DNA from: Marinobacter lutaoensis
GTDB taxonomy: Bacteria > Pseudomonadota > Gammaproteobacteria > Pseudomonadales > Oleiphilaceae
Length of the DNA: 64,000 bases
Reading direction: 5' to 3'
Assembly (NCBI RefSeq): GCF_001981305.1
Contig: NZ_MSCW01000005.1
Coordinates: 310,001 to 374,000 of the forward strand
Positions within the stretch are counted from its first letter, which is position 1; every line of letters starts with the position of its first letter. The translations under genes were made by a program, and so were the position numbers. This document shows positions 8,228-15,835 of the stretch, in pieces. The notes beneath the pieces were generated by a model. The model had not been told where the DNA came from, did no database searches, and saw nothing but the letters and a program-made list of their open reading frames with translations.

Positions 8228-8694
8228 CGACGCCTGCCTCCGCCATCAAAACCGGAGCGCCGGAATCCCAGCTGTCCGGGGTGCTGGAGCGTTTCCGTCA
8301 GCTTTTCAACGAGCTGAGCAAGGACAACCTGGACAGGCTCCGGCAAGTTTACGGCGATGACATCGTGTTTGAGGACCCGTTTCGCCGGGTTACGGGACTT
8401 GAGCAACTGACCGAGTACCTCGCAGGGGCCTACGGTAACGTCATCCGCTGCCGGTTTCGTTTTGGGGAGCCCGTGCTGCAACAGCACCGGTGCGCTCTGC
8501 CCTGGGTGATGGAGCTGGAGCACAAGCGTATCCGCGGCGGCCAGCCGGTGCTGGTGGATGGCCTCAGCCATCTGGAGATCCGGAACGGCAAAGTCCGGTA
8601 CCACCGAGACTATTTCGATGCCGGCCAGCTGTTGTATGAGAACCTGCCGGTTCTGGGTGGCGTGATTCGCTGGGCAAAGGGGAAGGCGGGATGA
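8224..8694 (+). CDS. SnoaL-like (NTF2-fold) protein
   Basis: 156 residues with a nuclear-transport-factor-2/SnoaL-like pattern: an N-terminal helix with F-R-Q-L-F-N, then D-D-I-V-F-E-D-P-F-R-R-V-T-G-L-E-Q-L, then beta strands ending in the Y-H-R-D-Y-F-D segment common in this fold. No signal peptide or membrane segment. The fold hosts ketosteroid-isomerase-like enzymes and binding proteins, so function cannot be assigned. It is coupled on both sides: its ATG overlaps the desaturase stop (ATGA) and its stop overlaps the flavoprotein start (ATGA). It is therefore part of the lipid-modification operon and may bind or isomerise an acyl intermediate (inference). Confidence 0.85.
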   Translation: MTTPASAIKTGAPESQLSGVLERFRQLFNELSKDNLDRLRQVYGDDIVFEDPFRRVTGLEQLTEYLAGAYGNVIRCRFRFGEPVLQQHRCALPWVMELEHKRIRGGQPVLVDGLSHLEIRNGKVRYHRDYFDAGQLLYENLPVLGGVIRWAKGKAG

Positions 8695-9986
8695 GCCGCA
8701 CCTCGATGGAAAGACCGCGCACGACCCCGCAACGACAGCGTGTTGCCGTGATTGGCGCCGGGGTCTCGGGTTTGACCGCAGCCTGGCTGCTGGCCGACAA
8801 CCACGACGTGCAGCTGTTCGAGGCGGGTGACTACGCCGGTGGCCACACCAACACCGAGCCGGTTGAGGCGGGTGGCCGCACCTGGCCGGTGAACACCGGC
8901 TTCATTGTGTTCAACGACTGGACCTACCCGTATTTCATCCGGCTGATGGATCGGCTCGGCGTAACCTCCGAAATCAGTGATATGAGTTTCAGCGTCGATT
9001 GCCACGCCACCGGCCTGCAATATAACGGGACCCGCCTGAACACCCTGTTCGCCCAGCGCCGGAACCTGTTCAACCTGAACTTCCTGAACATGGTCCGTGA
9101 AATCCTGCGGTTCAACAGGGAAACCCGCACAGACCTGTCCGCCGGCATCATACCGGACGACGAGACGCTGGGAGACTACCTCGACCGCAACGGCTACAGC
9201 CGCTATTTTCGCAACTACTACATTGTGCCCATGGGCGCGGCGATCTGGTCGGCGCCCGAGATCGTCCTTGAACGATTCCCCATCCGCTTCTTCCTGCAGT
9301 TCTTCAATAACCACGGCATGTTGTCGGTGGATGACCGCCCCACCTGGCGTGTCATTTCAGGGGGCTCCGCAACCTACGTACACAGGATGATGGAACGGCT
9401 GGGCGAGCGCACCCACCTGAACAGCCCGGTCACCTCCGTCAAACGCGATGCGGACGGCGTGACCGTTGTGGCCAACGGCAAGGCACACCGGTTTGACCAA
9501 GTCATCTTCGGCTGCCACAGCGACCAAGCACTGGCCATGCTGGACGACGCCTCCGACGCCGAAAGACAGGTCCTGGGCGCCATCAGCTACCAGAAAAATG
9601 ACGTGGTGCTGCATACCGACGCCCGTGTTCTGCCCTCCAACCGCCGGGCCTGGGCCGCTTGGAACTACGCCATCCCCAAACACAGCGGCCAGCCCGTCTC
9701 CGTGACCTACAACATGAATATCCTTCAGAATTTTGACGACGCCCCCGAGACCTTTTGTGTCACGCTGAACCGCAGCCAGGAGATCCGTCCCGACAAGGTG
9801 ATCAAACGGTTTACCTACCACCATCCGGTGTTTACGCCCGAAGCGGTTGGTGCGCAAGCGCGTTACGACGACATCGGCAACCGGAACCGTACCCACTTTT
9901 GCGGCGCCTACTGGTTCAACGGCTTTCATGAGGATGGTGTACGCAGTGCGCTGCGGGTTACCCGGACCTTTGGGGTGGAGCTCTGA
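8691..9986 (+). CDS. FAD-dependent amine-oxidase-like protein (COG2907)
   Basis: 431-residue flavoprotein with the dinucleotide motif G-A-G-V-S-G at residues 22-27, a following acidic residue in L-F-E-A-G-D, and G-G-H-T-N-T typical of COG2907. The middle carries N-T-G-F-I-V-F-N and P-M-G-A-A-I-W-S segments; the C-terminus has the G-A-Y-W-F-N-G-F-H-E-D-G motif of the FAD fold. It is soluble or peripheral. This family almost always sits beside DUF1365 and a CFA-type methyltransferase, as here. It is probably a redox enzyme acting on unsaturated or methylated acyl chains (inference), not an amine oxidase. Confidence 0.88.
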   Translation: MSRTSMERPRTTPQRQRVAVIGAGVSGLTAAWLLADNHDVQLFEAGDYAGGHTNTEPVEAGGRTWPVNTGFIVFNDWTYPYFIRLMDRLGVTSEISDMSFSVDCHATGLQYNGTRLNTLFAQRRNLFNLNFLNMVREILRFNRETRTDLSAGIIPDDETLGDYLDRNGYSRYFRNYYIVPMGAAIWSAPEIVLERFPIRFFLQFFNNHGMLSVDDRPTWRVISGGSATYVHRMMERLGERTHLNSPVTSVKRDADGVTVVANGKAHRFDQVIFGCHSDQALAMLDDASDAERQVLGAISYQKNDVVLHTDARVLPSNRRAWAAWNYAIPKHSGQPVSVTYNMNILQNFDDAPETFCVTLNRSQEIRPDKVIKRFTYHHPVFTPEAVGAQARYDDIGNRNRTHFCGAYWFNGFHEDGVRSALRVTRTFGVEL

Positions 9987-9988
9987 CC

Positions 9989-10888
9989 ATGGCCAGTCAA
10001 TGGCTTGAAGGCACGATAAGACATCGCCGCAACTTCCCGGTCCAGCACGAATTTCGCTACAACATCGGCATGCTCGCCCTGGACCTTGACGACTGGCCAA
10101 CCGTGACCAGGATCAGCCCGCTCTTTTCCCAGGAACGGTTCAACTGGCTGGGACTGTACCGCCGGGACTACCTGGATCCGGAAGTACCCAGCCTGCGCCA
10201 AGCGGTATTCAACCGCGTAAAAAGCGCCACCGGCTGGGCTCCGGACGGTCCGGTCGAGCTGGTCACCCACCCGCGCTATCTCGGCTACATCTTCAACCCG
10301 GTCAGCTTCTACCTGTGCTATGAACGCGGGTGTAACCCGGCAGCAGGCGCCACACCCCGGGTGATTGTCGCCCAGATCACCAATACGCCCTGGCAGCAGC
10401 GCCACGTTTATTGCCTGGAATGCCGTCCGGCGGTAGCCGGTTCGGATCACGCCTGGCATATCGAGCGGTTTGCATTCAGCAAGCGTTTCCATGTATCTCC
10501 CTTCAACGGCATGAACCAGCAGTACCGGTGGCTATTCGGTTTTCGGGGCGGGGAGATGCGCATTCACATGAACGTGGAGGAGGACGGCCGCAAGCACTTT
10601 GATGCCACGTTGGTGGTCCGGCGCACCCCTCTTGATCGTAAAACTCTGCACCGGAGCCTGAGGCGGTTTCCCCTGGAAACCCTCAAAGGCATGGCCGGCA
10701 TTTACTGGAACGCCCTGATACTGAAGCTCAAGGGGGCTCCATTCCACCCTCACCCGGACACACTCGACAGGAGCGACGGTACATACCGGCTCGGCGCCGA
10801 GGATCGGGGCCGGGACGTCACGGAAAAGTCACCAACCGCACAGGACACCCCCGATTCGGCAGGAAGGGTCAGCTCATGGAGAACCTGA
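9989..10888 (+). CDS. DUF1365 family protein
   Basis: 299 residues. The DUF1365 hallmarks are G-T-I-R-H-R-R-N-F-P at residues 8-17, a central P-R-Y-L-G-Y-I-F-N-P-V-S-F-Y segment, and a late S-K-R-F-H-V-S-P-F-N-G-M motif. No signal peptide is visible. The biochemical activity is undefined, but its constant neighbours (COG2907 flavoprotein and CFA-type methyltransferase) tie it to fatty-acid modification. It starts two bases after the flavoprotein stop and overlaps the methyltransferase by 13 bases. The last 45 residues are polar and probably disordered. Confidence 0.88.
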   Translation: MASQWLEGTIRHRRNFPVQHEFRYNIGMLALDLDDWPTVTRISPLFSQERFNWLGLYRRDYLDPEVPSLRQAVFNRVKSATGWAPDGPVELVTHPRYLGYIFNPVSFYLCYERGCNPAAGATPRVIVAQITNTPWQQRHVYCLECRPAVAGSDHAWHIERFAFSKRFHVSPFNGMNQQYRWLFGFRGGEMRIHMNVEEDGRKHFDATLVVRRTPLDRKTLHRSLRRFPLETLKGMAGIYWNALILKLKGAPFHPHPDTLDRSDGTYRLGAEDRGRDVTEKSPTAQDTPDSAGRVSSWRT

Positions 10889-12153
10889 ATACCTCGATTG
10901 ATCACCCTCGCAGCGGCCGCCAGCGGCTTTCATTGATCAGCCGCACGGCGAAAAAACTCGTTTGCCTGCAATTGTCGCAGCTTGGCCATGGCCGCCTGGT
11001 GATCCGGGACGCCGGCGGTGGCGAGCTCGTGTTCGGCGATGGCGACGAACGCTACCCCCAGGCCGAGCTGGTGATTCGCAACCCCAGTGCCTGGCGGGAC
11101 CTGGTGACCGGCGGCAGCATTGGCGCCGCGGAGTCCTATGTGGCGGGCGACTGGAGCTCTCCGGACCTGACCGCCCTGCTCCGCTTCTTTTCCCGCAATA
11201 TCGACACCATGAACCGCTTTGAAGACCGGTTTGCCTGGGTCAGCAAACCGGCGCTCAAAGCCCTGCACTGGCTGAATCGCAACACCCCGGAAGGTGCCCG
11301 CAAGAACATCAGCGCCCACTACGATCTGGGCAATGAGCTGTTCGGGCTGTTCCTGGACCCGACCCTGATGTACTCCGCTGCCATCTACCCCCATGAAGAT
11401 GCGACTCTGGAACAAGCGGCCGTCCACAAACTCGATATCATTTGCCGGAAACTGGATCTGCGCCCGGAGGATCGGGTGATCGAAATCGGCACCGGCTGGG
11501 GCGGGTTCGCCATTCACGCGGCAAAGCATTATGGCTGCCGAGTCACGACAACGACCATTTCCCGGGAACAGCTGGAACTGGCCCGGGCCCGGGTGCACGC
11601 CGAAGGACTGGCGGACCGGATTACGCTGCTGTTCAAGGACTACCGGGATCTGGACGGCCAGTACGACAAGCTGGTCTCCATCGAAATGATTGAGGCGGTG
11701 GGACCACAGTTCCTCGACAGCTACCTATCCCGGATCAGTCACCTGCTGAAGCCAGGCGGACGGGCCCTGATCCAGGCAATCAACATGCCGGAACAACGCT
11801 ACCCGCGGGCATTGAAGAATGTGGATTTCATCCAGCGCTACATTTTCCCGGGCAGTTTCATTCCTTCATTCGGCGCCATCCTGGCCTCGATGGGCCGCGA
11901 GTCGGACCTGGTGCTGACCCATCTTGAAGATTTTGGCGATCACTATGCCCGGACCCTGCGCGACTGGTGCCGCCGCTTCATGGCGCGCCATCAGGAACTG
12001 GAAACGCTGGGGTATGACCCGGTCTTCCAGCGGCTCTGGCACTTCTATTTCGCCTATTGCGAGGCGGGTTTCAGCGAACGGGCGATTGGCGTAGCCCACT
12101 TGGTAATGGCCAAGCCGGCCAACCGACGTGCCGCACGCCCGACCCCTGAATAG
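10876..12153 (+). CDS. Cyclopropane-fatty-acyl-phospholipid synthase-like methyltransferase
   Basis: 425-residue SAM-dependent enzyme that adds a methyl or methylene group to double bonds of membrane phospholipid acyl chains. The family signature [12 protein letters not shown] is at 145-156, and the SAM-binding loop E-I-G-T-G-W-G-G at 203-210. A cysteine in F-A-Y-C-E-A-G-F near the C-terminus appears to match the active-site region of E. coli Cfa. An N-terminal lipid-binding domain (about 30-130) is present. It ends the desaturase-led operon. It could make cyclopropane or methyl-branched acids; the product cannot be decided from sequence. Confidence 0.9.
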   Translation: MENLNTSIDHPRSGRQRLSLISRTAKKLVCLQLSQLGHGRLVIRDAGGGELVFGDGDERYPQAELVIRNPSAWRDLVTGGSIGAAESYVAGDWSSPDLTALLRFFSRNIDTMNRFEDRFAWVSKPALKALHWLNRNTPEGARKNISAHYDLGNELFGLFLDPTLMYSAAIYPHEDATLEQAAVHKLDIICRKLDLRPEDRVIEIGTGWGGFAIHAAKHYGCRVTTTTISREQLELARARVHAEGLADRITLLFKDYRDLDGQYDKLVSIEMIEAVGPQFLDSYLSRISHLLKPGGRALIQAINMPEQRYPRALKNVDFIQRYIFPGSFIPSFGAILASMGRESDLVLTHLEDFGDHYARTLRDWCRRFMARHQELETLGYDPVFQRLWHFYFAYCEAGFSERAIGVAHLVMAKPANRRAARPTPE

Positions 12154-12229
12154 CCGCCCGGGACCGGCGGGGGCAGCGCCGGACGGTTGTGTTAAACTCC
12201 CGGGAAATTCCCCCGGAGACTCCGAAGTC

Positions 12230-13042
12230 ATGATGTTTGTGTCTTTCAACGTCAACAGCATTCGCACCCGACTGCATCAACTCGAAGCCGTGGTCAGGGA
12301 CCTGCAACCGGATGTGATCGGCCTTCAGGAAACCAAGGTGCAGGACGAACAGTTTCCCGTCGAGGAAATTCACCAGCTCGGCTACCGGGTTCATTTCCAT
12401 GGTCAGAAAACCCATTACGGCGTGGCCCTGCTGTCGCGGGAGGAGCCGGACAGCGTGCTCAAGGGCTACCCCTGGGACGGCGAGGACTCCCAGCGCCGGC
12501 TGATCACCGGCCACTTTACCGTCAACGGTCAGAAACTGACCGTCATCAACGGCTACTTCCCCCAGGGCGAGAGCCGGGACCACCCGGTCAAGTTTCCGGC
12601 CAAGCAGAAGTTCTACGCCGACCTGATGCGCTATCTGGACGACATCCGCGCGGAGGGTGGTCATATCTTGGTGATGGGCGACATGAACATCTCCCCCACC
12701 GACAAGGATATCGGTATTGGTGAGGACAACCGCAAGCGCTGGCTGCGGACCGGTAAATGCAGTTTTCTGCCGGAAGAACGGGAGTGGCTGAGCCAAGTGG
12801 AAAGCCGGGGGCTGACCGATGTGTTCCGCCATCTGCACCCGGACGAAACCGAGACCTTCAGCTGGTTCGACTACCGCAGCCGTGGTTTTGAGCGGGAACC
12901 CAAACGGGGACTGCGTATCGACCTGATCCTCGCGAGCGATGGCCTGCTGGAGAAAGCCGTCGACGCTGGGGTATCCTACGAGATTCGCGCCATGGAGCGG
13001 CCATCGGACCACTGTCCGGTCTGGGCCCGCTTCGACCTCTGA
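12230..13042 (+). CDS. xthA: Exodeoxyribonuclease III
   Basis: 270-residue AP endonuclease/3'-5' exonuclease of base-excision repair. The AP endonuclease family 1 motifs are all present: N-V-N-S-I-R near the N-terminus, L-Q-E-T-K (metal-binding Glu), G-D-M-N-I-S-P (catalytic Asp/Asn), and the C-terminal R-I-D-L-I-L-A and S-D-H-C-P-V (catalytic Asp-His). Two adjacent ATGs occur at 12230 and 12233; CGGAG lies upstream of both. The frame is open further upstream, but that part overlaps the preceding gene and is not homologous. Transcribed with or just before the PhaD-like gene 23 bases downstream. Confidence 0.95.
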   Translation: MMFVSFNVNSIRTRLHQLEAVVRDLQPDVIGLQETKVQDEQFPVEEIHQLGYRVHFHGQKTHYGVALLSREEPDSVLKGYPWDGEDSQRRLITGHFTVNGQKLTVINGYFPQGESRDHPVKFPAKQKFYADLMRYLDDIRAEGGHILVMGDMNISPTDKDIGIGEDNRKRWLRTGKCSFLPEEREWLSQVESRGLTDVFRHLHPDETETFSWFDYRSRGFEREPKRGLRIDLILASDGLLEKAVDAGVSYEIRAMERPSDHCPVWARFDL

Positions 13043-13065
13043 TCCGACGCGCGTCCGGGCGCCCC

Positions 13066-13698
13066 ATGAAAAAAAATAAAACACGTGACCGCATTCTCGA
13101 TGCCAGCCTGATGCTGTTCAACAGCATCGGCGAGCCCAACGTCACCACTTTGCTGATCTCCGACGAGCTGGAGATCAGCCCGGGCAACCTCTACTACCAC
13201 TTCAAGAGCAAGGGCGACATCGTCACGGAGCTGTATGAACGTTTCGAAAGCGAAATGGCGGAGCTTCTGGCCGTACCGGACGATGCCGTCATCAGCCTGG
13301 ACCAGTACGGATTCTTCGCACATGTACTGTTCGAGACCGTGGCCCGCTACCGGTTTCTCTATCAGGACCTGGTCAACGTACTGTCACGCTACCCCCAGCT
13401 TCAGCCCGGATTCCAGCGCCTGCTGAGCCGGAAGCGACGCGCTTTCCAGCGGGTTTGTCTGAGCTTTCAGGCCCAGGGAACCATGGCCATTGCCGAGGAG
13501 GAACTTGATTCCCTATGTGAACAGTTAACCCTAACATCCTGTTACTGGGTTAGTTTTGACTCCCTATCCCATCTGGATGAACGGGAGTCGGTGGATCCTG
13601 GGCGGGGTGTCTACCAGATGCTGCGGTTGATCCAGCCTTACCTGTCGCCGGAAGAGCACGAGCAGCTCCGACTGATCAGTCAGGACTACCGCTGCTGA
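13066..13698 (+). CDS. TetR family regulator, PhaD-like
   Basis: 210 residues. The N-terminal helix-turn-helix region reads T-R-D-R-I-L-D-A-S-L-M-L-F-N and I-S-P-G-N-L-Y-Y-H-F-K-S-K-G, very like the PhaD regulator of the Pseudomonas polyhydroxyalkanoate cluster. The C-terminal ligand domain keeps the Y-R-F-L-Y-Q-D-L motif also seen in PhaD. Its stop codon abuts the stop of the convergent PhaI-like phasin gene, the same convergent order as phaD and phaI in Pseudomonas, but no PHA synthase lies here. It probably controls the phasin gene, perhaps through the palindrome at 14225-14240 (inference). Confidence 0.85.
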   Translation: MKKNKTRDRILDASLMLFNSIGEPNVTTLLISDELEISPGNLYYHFKSKGDIVTELYERFESEMAELLAVPDDAVISLDQYGFFAHVLFETVARYRFLYQDLVNVLSRYPQLQPGFQRLLSRKRRAFQRVCLSFQAQGTMAIAEEELDSLCEQLTLTSCYWVSFDSLSHLDERESVDPGRGVYQMLRLIQPYLSPEEHEQLRLISQDYRC

Positions 13699-14109
13699 CT
13701 ACTCTTCTTCATCCTCCCCGCCTCGCAGACGGCGGAGTTCCGCTTCCAGAGCATCGATCCGGCGTTGCAGCGCCTCGATGTCCTCCCGGCGGGGGATACC
13801 CAGTCGGCGGAGCGCACCGGATACCCGCTGATCAAACATGGTTTCAAGCTTGTCCCAGGTGCCGGAGGCCCGTTCCCGTACGCCCTCCACGCGGTCTTCC
13901 ACGGACTTGATCTGCTTCTCGACCACGCCCCGGGTTTTGCTCTCCAACTGCTCTCCTTCCTGCACCAGGCGCTCAAAGAAGCGCCCGGCGTCTTCCTCCG
14001 CCTTGGTGTAGGCGCCCAACCCGGCCAGCCAGATCTGCCGGGCGGAATCCTTGATCCTGTCGGCCAGCTGGGAGTCGCTCTCGGGTTTGCGGTTTTTTTC
14101 GTCAGACAT
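13699..14109 (-). CDS. PhaI-like phasin family protein
   Basis: 136 residues. The I-W-L-A-G-L-G-A-Y segment at 26-34 is the phasin core, followed by a long amphipathic heptad helix and the R-R-L-G-I-P-R-R-E-D-I-E-A-L motif near the end, both characteristic of PhaI/PhaF. The C-terminus is very acidic. Phasins coat polyhydroxyalkanoate granules and may act as chaperones. The ATG at 14109 has AGGAAAC upstream; the frame stays open to 14301 but that extension is not phasin-like. It converges on the PhaD-like regulator with no gap. The gene has no PHAKPAA-repeat tail, so it is PhaI-like rather than PhaF-like. Confidence 0.87.
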   Translation of the reverse strand: MSDEKNRKPESDSQLADRIKDSARQIWLAGLGAYTKAEEDAGRFFERLVQEGEQLESKTRGVVEKQIKSVEDRVEGVRERASGTWDKLETMFDQRVSGALRRLGIPRREDIEALQRRIDALEAELRRLRGGEDEEE

Positions 14110-14203
14110 GCCGTTTCCTCGCAGGGTGTGCGTCGGGACCGCCATTGTATTACAGCCCGGGGGCGATTGCAGTCGGCCGGGAAGCCGCATCAGTAAAGGC
14201 CGC

Positions 14204-14209
14204 AGTATA
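14204..14209 (-). promoter_or_regulatory. Candidate -10 element of the phasin gene
   Basis: On the minus strand this reads TATACT, five of six matches to the -10 consensus, about 95 bases upstream of the phasin ATG. No good -35 is apparent; an AT-rich stretch and the palindrome at 14225-14240 occupy that position. Confidence 0.35.
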
Positions 14210-14224
14210 ACCACGCACCCGATA

Positions 14225-14240
14225 TGAAAAAATGTTTTCA
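14225..14240. promoter_or_regulatory. Palindrome TGAAAA-N4-TTTTCA, possible operator
   Basis: Two perfect 6-base arms (14225-14230 and 14235-14240) flank AATG. The site sits at the -35 side of the candidate phasin promoter, a sensible place for the neighbouring TetR-type regulator to bind. Binding is inferred only. Confidence 0.35.
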
Positions 14241-14290
14241 AAGCGTGGGGGGCGTTTCTTGAACTGTTCAAAATATAGTCAATACTTCCC

Positions 14291-14384
14291 ATTACCGGCA
14301 TCTGATGGATGTCGGTTTGTCTGGAAGTCTTTCATGGATACTACTCGCACGCCTCTGCCCGGCATCCTTCGCCGGGCTTTTTTT
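14291..14384 (+). ncRNA. Candidate small RNA or leader attenuator with GGA motifs
   Basis: A possible promoter (TTGAAC at 14259-14264, 16-base spacer, AATACT at 14281-14286) would start RNA near 14291. The predicted 94-base RNA has a 5' hairpin (ACCGGCATC at 14294-14302 with GATGTCGGT at 14308-14316, one G-U pair), an unpaired middle and a strong terminator hairpin. GGA occurs as ATGGAT (14305-14310), CTGGAA (14321-14326) and ATGGAT (14334-14339), like CsrA/RsmA sites. No same-strand gene precedes it, so it is a free small RNA or an attenuated leader of the YeeE/YedE genes 67 bases downstream. Confidence 0.45.
14357..14384 (+). terminator. Rho-independent terminator
   Basis: GCCCGGC (14357-14363) pairs with GCCGGGC (14371-14377) around a 7-base loop, followed by TTTTTTT. 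Only the plus strand has the T-tract. No plus-strand coding gene ends here: the nearest upstream same-strand stop is at 13698 and the convergent phasin gene lies between. Confidence 0.85.
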
Positions 14385-14405
14385 ATGGTAATATCGCCCA
14401 TATTT

Positions 14406-14415
14406 ATAAGCTTAT
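14406..14415. promoter_or_regulatory. Palindrome ATAAGCTTAT upstream of YeeE/YedE genes
   Basis: A perfect 10-base palindrome in an AT-rich stretch, 36 bases before the ATG at 14452. Such AT-rich dyads suit ArsR-type repressors, and BigR/YgaV-type persulfide sensors are known to control YeeE plus DUF442 operons elsewhere. No such regulator gene is in the window, so assignment is speculative. Confidence 0.3.
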
Positions 14416-14451
14416 TCCAAATCAACCATTCGTCAGATTCGGAGTTGCTGA

Positions 14452-14889
14452 ATGATCGATATTGCCTGGAGTCACTTCACTCCTTGGTCGGCTTTGGCCG
14501 GCGGCATCCTCATTGGGCTGGCGGCCGCCAGCTTTCTGCTGCTGAACGGCCGGATCGCGGGAATCAGCGGTATTCTCGGCGGCCTGCTTTCCCCCTCCCG
14601 GGGTGACATCGCCTGGCGGATTGCCTTTTTGGTTGGACTGATCGGCGCACCCGCGGTGTGGTGGCTGGGAGGCGAATGGCCTGCCATCCGGATCGAGGCC
14701 GGTTATCCGGCCCTGATCATCGCCGGCCTGCTGGTCGGGCTGGGCACCCGCTATGCGTCCGGCTGCACCAGCGGCCACGGCGTCTGCGGCTTGTCCCGGC
14801 TGTCTCCACGTTCGCTGGTTGCCACACTGAGCTTCATGGCCGCCGGCTTCATCACCGTCTATATCCTTCGTCACGCGCTTGGAGTCTAG
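14452..14889 (+). CDS. YeeE/YedE family membrane protein, first half
   Basis: 145-residue inner-membrane protein with about four hydrophobic helices (roughly 13-33, 57-73, 86-97, 122-142). The signature [16 protein letters not shown] at 98-113 provides C105 and C112. Fused YeeE proteins import thiosulfate, and split half-size pairs such as this one (PmpA-like) are thought to transport sulfur compounds. GGAG precedes the ATG by eight bases. The second half-gene starts five bases after its stop, so the two presumably form one transporter. Exact substrate (thiosulfate, sulfite or sulfane sulfur) is unknown. Confidence 0.88.
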   Translation: MIDIAWSHFTPWSALAGGILIGLAAASFLLLNGRIAGISGILGGLLSPSRGDIAWRIAFLVGLIGAPAVWWLGGEWPAIRIEAGYPALIIAGLLVGLGTRYASGCTSGHGVCGLSRLSPRSLVATLSFMAAGFITVYILRHALGV

Positions 14890-14894
14890 TCACC

Positions 14895-15320
14895 ATGAAG
14901 TATTCCATTGCCTCACTGTTTGCAGGTCTGCTGTTCGGTCTTGGCCTGATCGTATCCGGCATGGCCAACCCGGAAAAGGTGCTGGGATTCCTGGACATCG
15001 CTGGCCTCTGGGACCCCTCCCTCGCCTTCGTCATGGGCGGCGCCATCATCGTCGGCATCGTGGCTTTCACGGTTGCCCGCCGACGCACCCTGTCATTCCT
15101 CGGCTTCAACATGAAGGTCCCCAGCCACAACCATATCGACAAACGGCTTGTCCTTGGTAGCCTTGTGTTCGGAGTCGGCTGGGGAATCGCCGGCTTCTGC
15201 CCTGGCCCCGGTTTGGTTGCGCTCGGCGCTGGCGAAGCCAAGGCCGCCGTGTTCGTTGCCTCAATGGTGGCCGGCATGGCCATCTTCGAGATCATCGAAC
15301 GCAACCGGGCCAAATCCTGA
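14895..15320 (+). CDS. YeeE/YedE family membrane protein, second half (DUF6691)
   Basis: 141-residue partner of the preceding protein, with about four hydrophobic helices and the signature G-W-G-I-A-G-F-C-P-G-P-G at 95-106, carrying the conserved C102. The N-terminal G-L-I-V-S-G-M-A-N-P-E-K-V segment is also typical. I use the ATG at 14895; the frame is open back to 14658 but that part overlaps the first half-gene. The DUF442 gene starts 44 bases downstream. Role: membrane passage of a reduced sulfur compound (family knowledge; substrate inferred). Confidence 0.87.
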   Translation: MKYSIASLFAGLLFGLGLIVSGMANPEKVLGFLDIAGLWDPSLAFVMGGAIIVGIVAFTVARRRTLSFLGFNMKVPSHNHIDKRLVLGSLVFGVGWGIAGFCPGPGLVALGAGEAKAAVFVASMVAGMAIFEIIERNRAKS

Positions 15321-15364
15321 CGATTTCTGATACCTTAAGCGCACGACGTTTCCGGAGGAACACC

Positions 15365-15796
15365 ATGGATATCCGCAAGATCGACGACTCGCTCTCAGTC
15401 TCACCGCAAATCCGAGTGGAGGATGTTGCCGAGATCGCACGGCTAGGCTTCAAGACTCTGGTCGCCAATCGTCCCGACCGGGAGGAACCTGGCCAACCCT
15501 CGATGGCGGAGATCGAAGCGGCCGCCAAGGCCCATGGGCTCGACTGGGTGTATCTGCCGGTGGCCTCCGGTAACATTACCGACGAAGACGTCGAGCGCTT
15601 TGCGCCGATGATCCAGGGCGCGGAAAAGCCCGTACTGGCCTTCTGCCGGTCGGGCACGCGCTGCACCATCCTCTGGGCGCTTAGCTCGGCGCCGACCCTG
15701 CCGGCCCTGGAAATCATCCAGAGGGCCCGTGGCGCAGGCTATGACCTGTCCGGCCTGGAGCCGAGGATCGCACAGCACGCCCGAAAATCGAGTTAA
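15365..15796 (+). CDS. DUF442/TIGR01244 family protein with rhodanese-like loop
   Basis: 143-residue soluble protein of the family found as the N-terminal domain of Blh (beta-lactamase-hydrolase-like) proteins. The active loop is C-R-S-G-T-R (C94 to R99), a six-residue CX4R loop as in sulfurtransferases rather than the CX5R of tyrosine phosphatases. The N-terminus D-D-S-L-S-V-S-P-Q-I and L-V-A-N-R-P-D-R-E-E-P-G-Q-P segments are family hallmarks. GGAGG precedes the ATG. Lying behind the YeeE/YedE pair, it likely moves or senses sulfane sulfur delivered by them; enzyme activity is inferred. Confidence 0.85.
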   Translation: MDIRKIDDSLSVSPQIRVEDVAEIARLGFKTLVANRPDREEPGQPSMAEIEAAAKAHGLDWVYLPVASGNITDEDVERFAPMIQGAEKPVLAFCRSGTRCTILWALSSAPTLPALEIIQRARGAGYDLSGLEPRIAQHARKSS

Positions 15797-15835
15797 CCAC
15801 CAGCCCCCCAGGGGTGCACCCGCAGGAAAGGCTTG

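Noticed and set aside
14232..14606. Plus-strand frame through the orphan terminator into the YeeE gene
   Set aside because: It runs through a strong terminator hairpin and out of frame with the YeeE/YedE gene; no family likeness. The region is better explained as a short non-coding RNA or leader.
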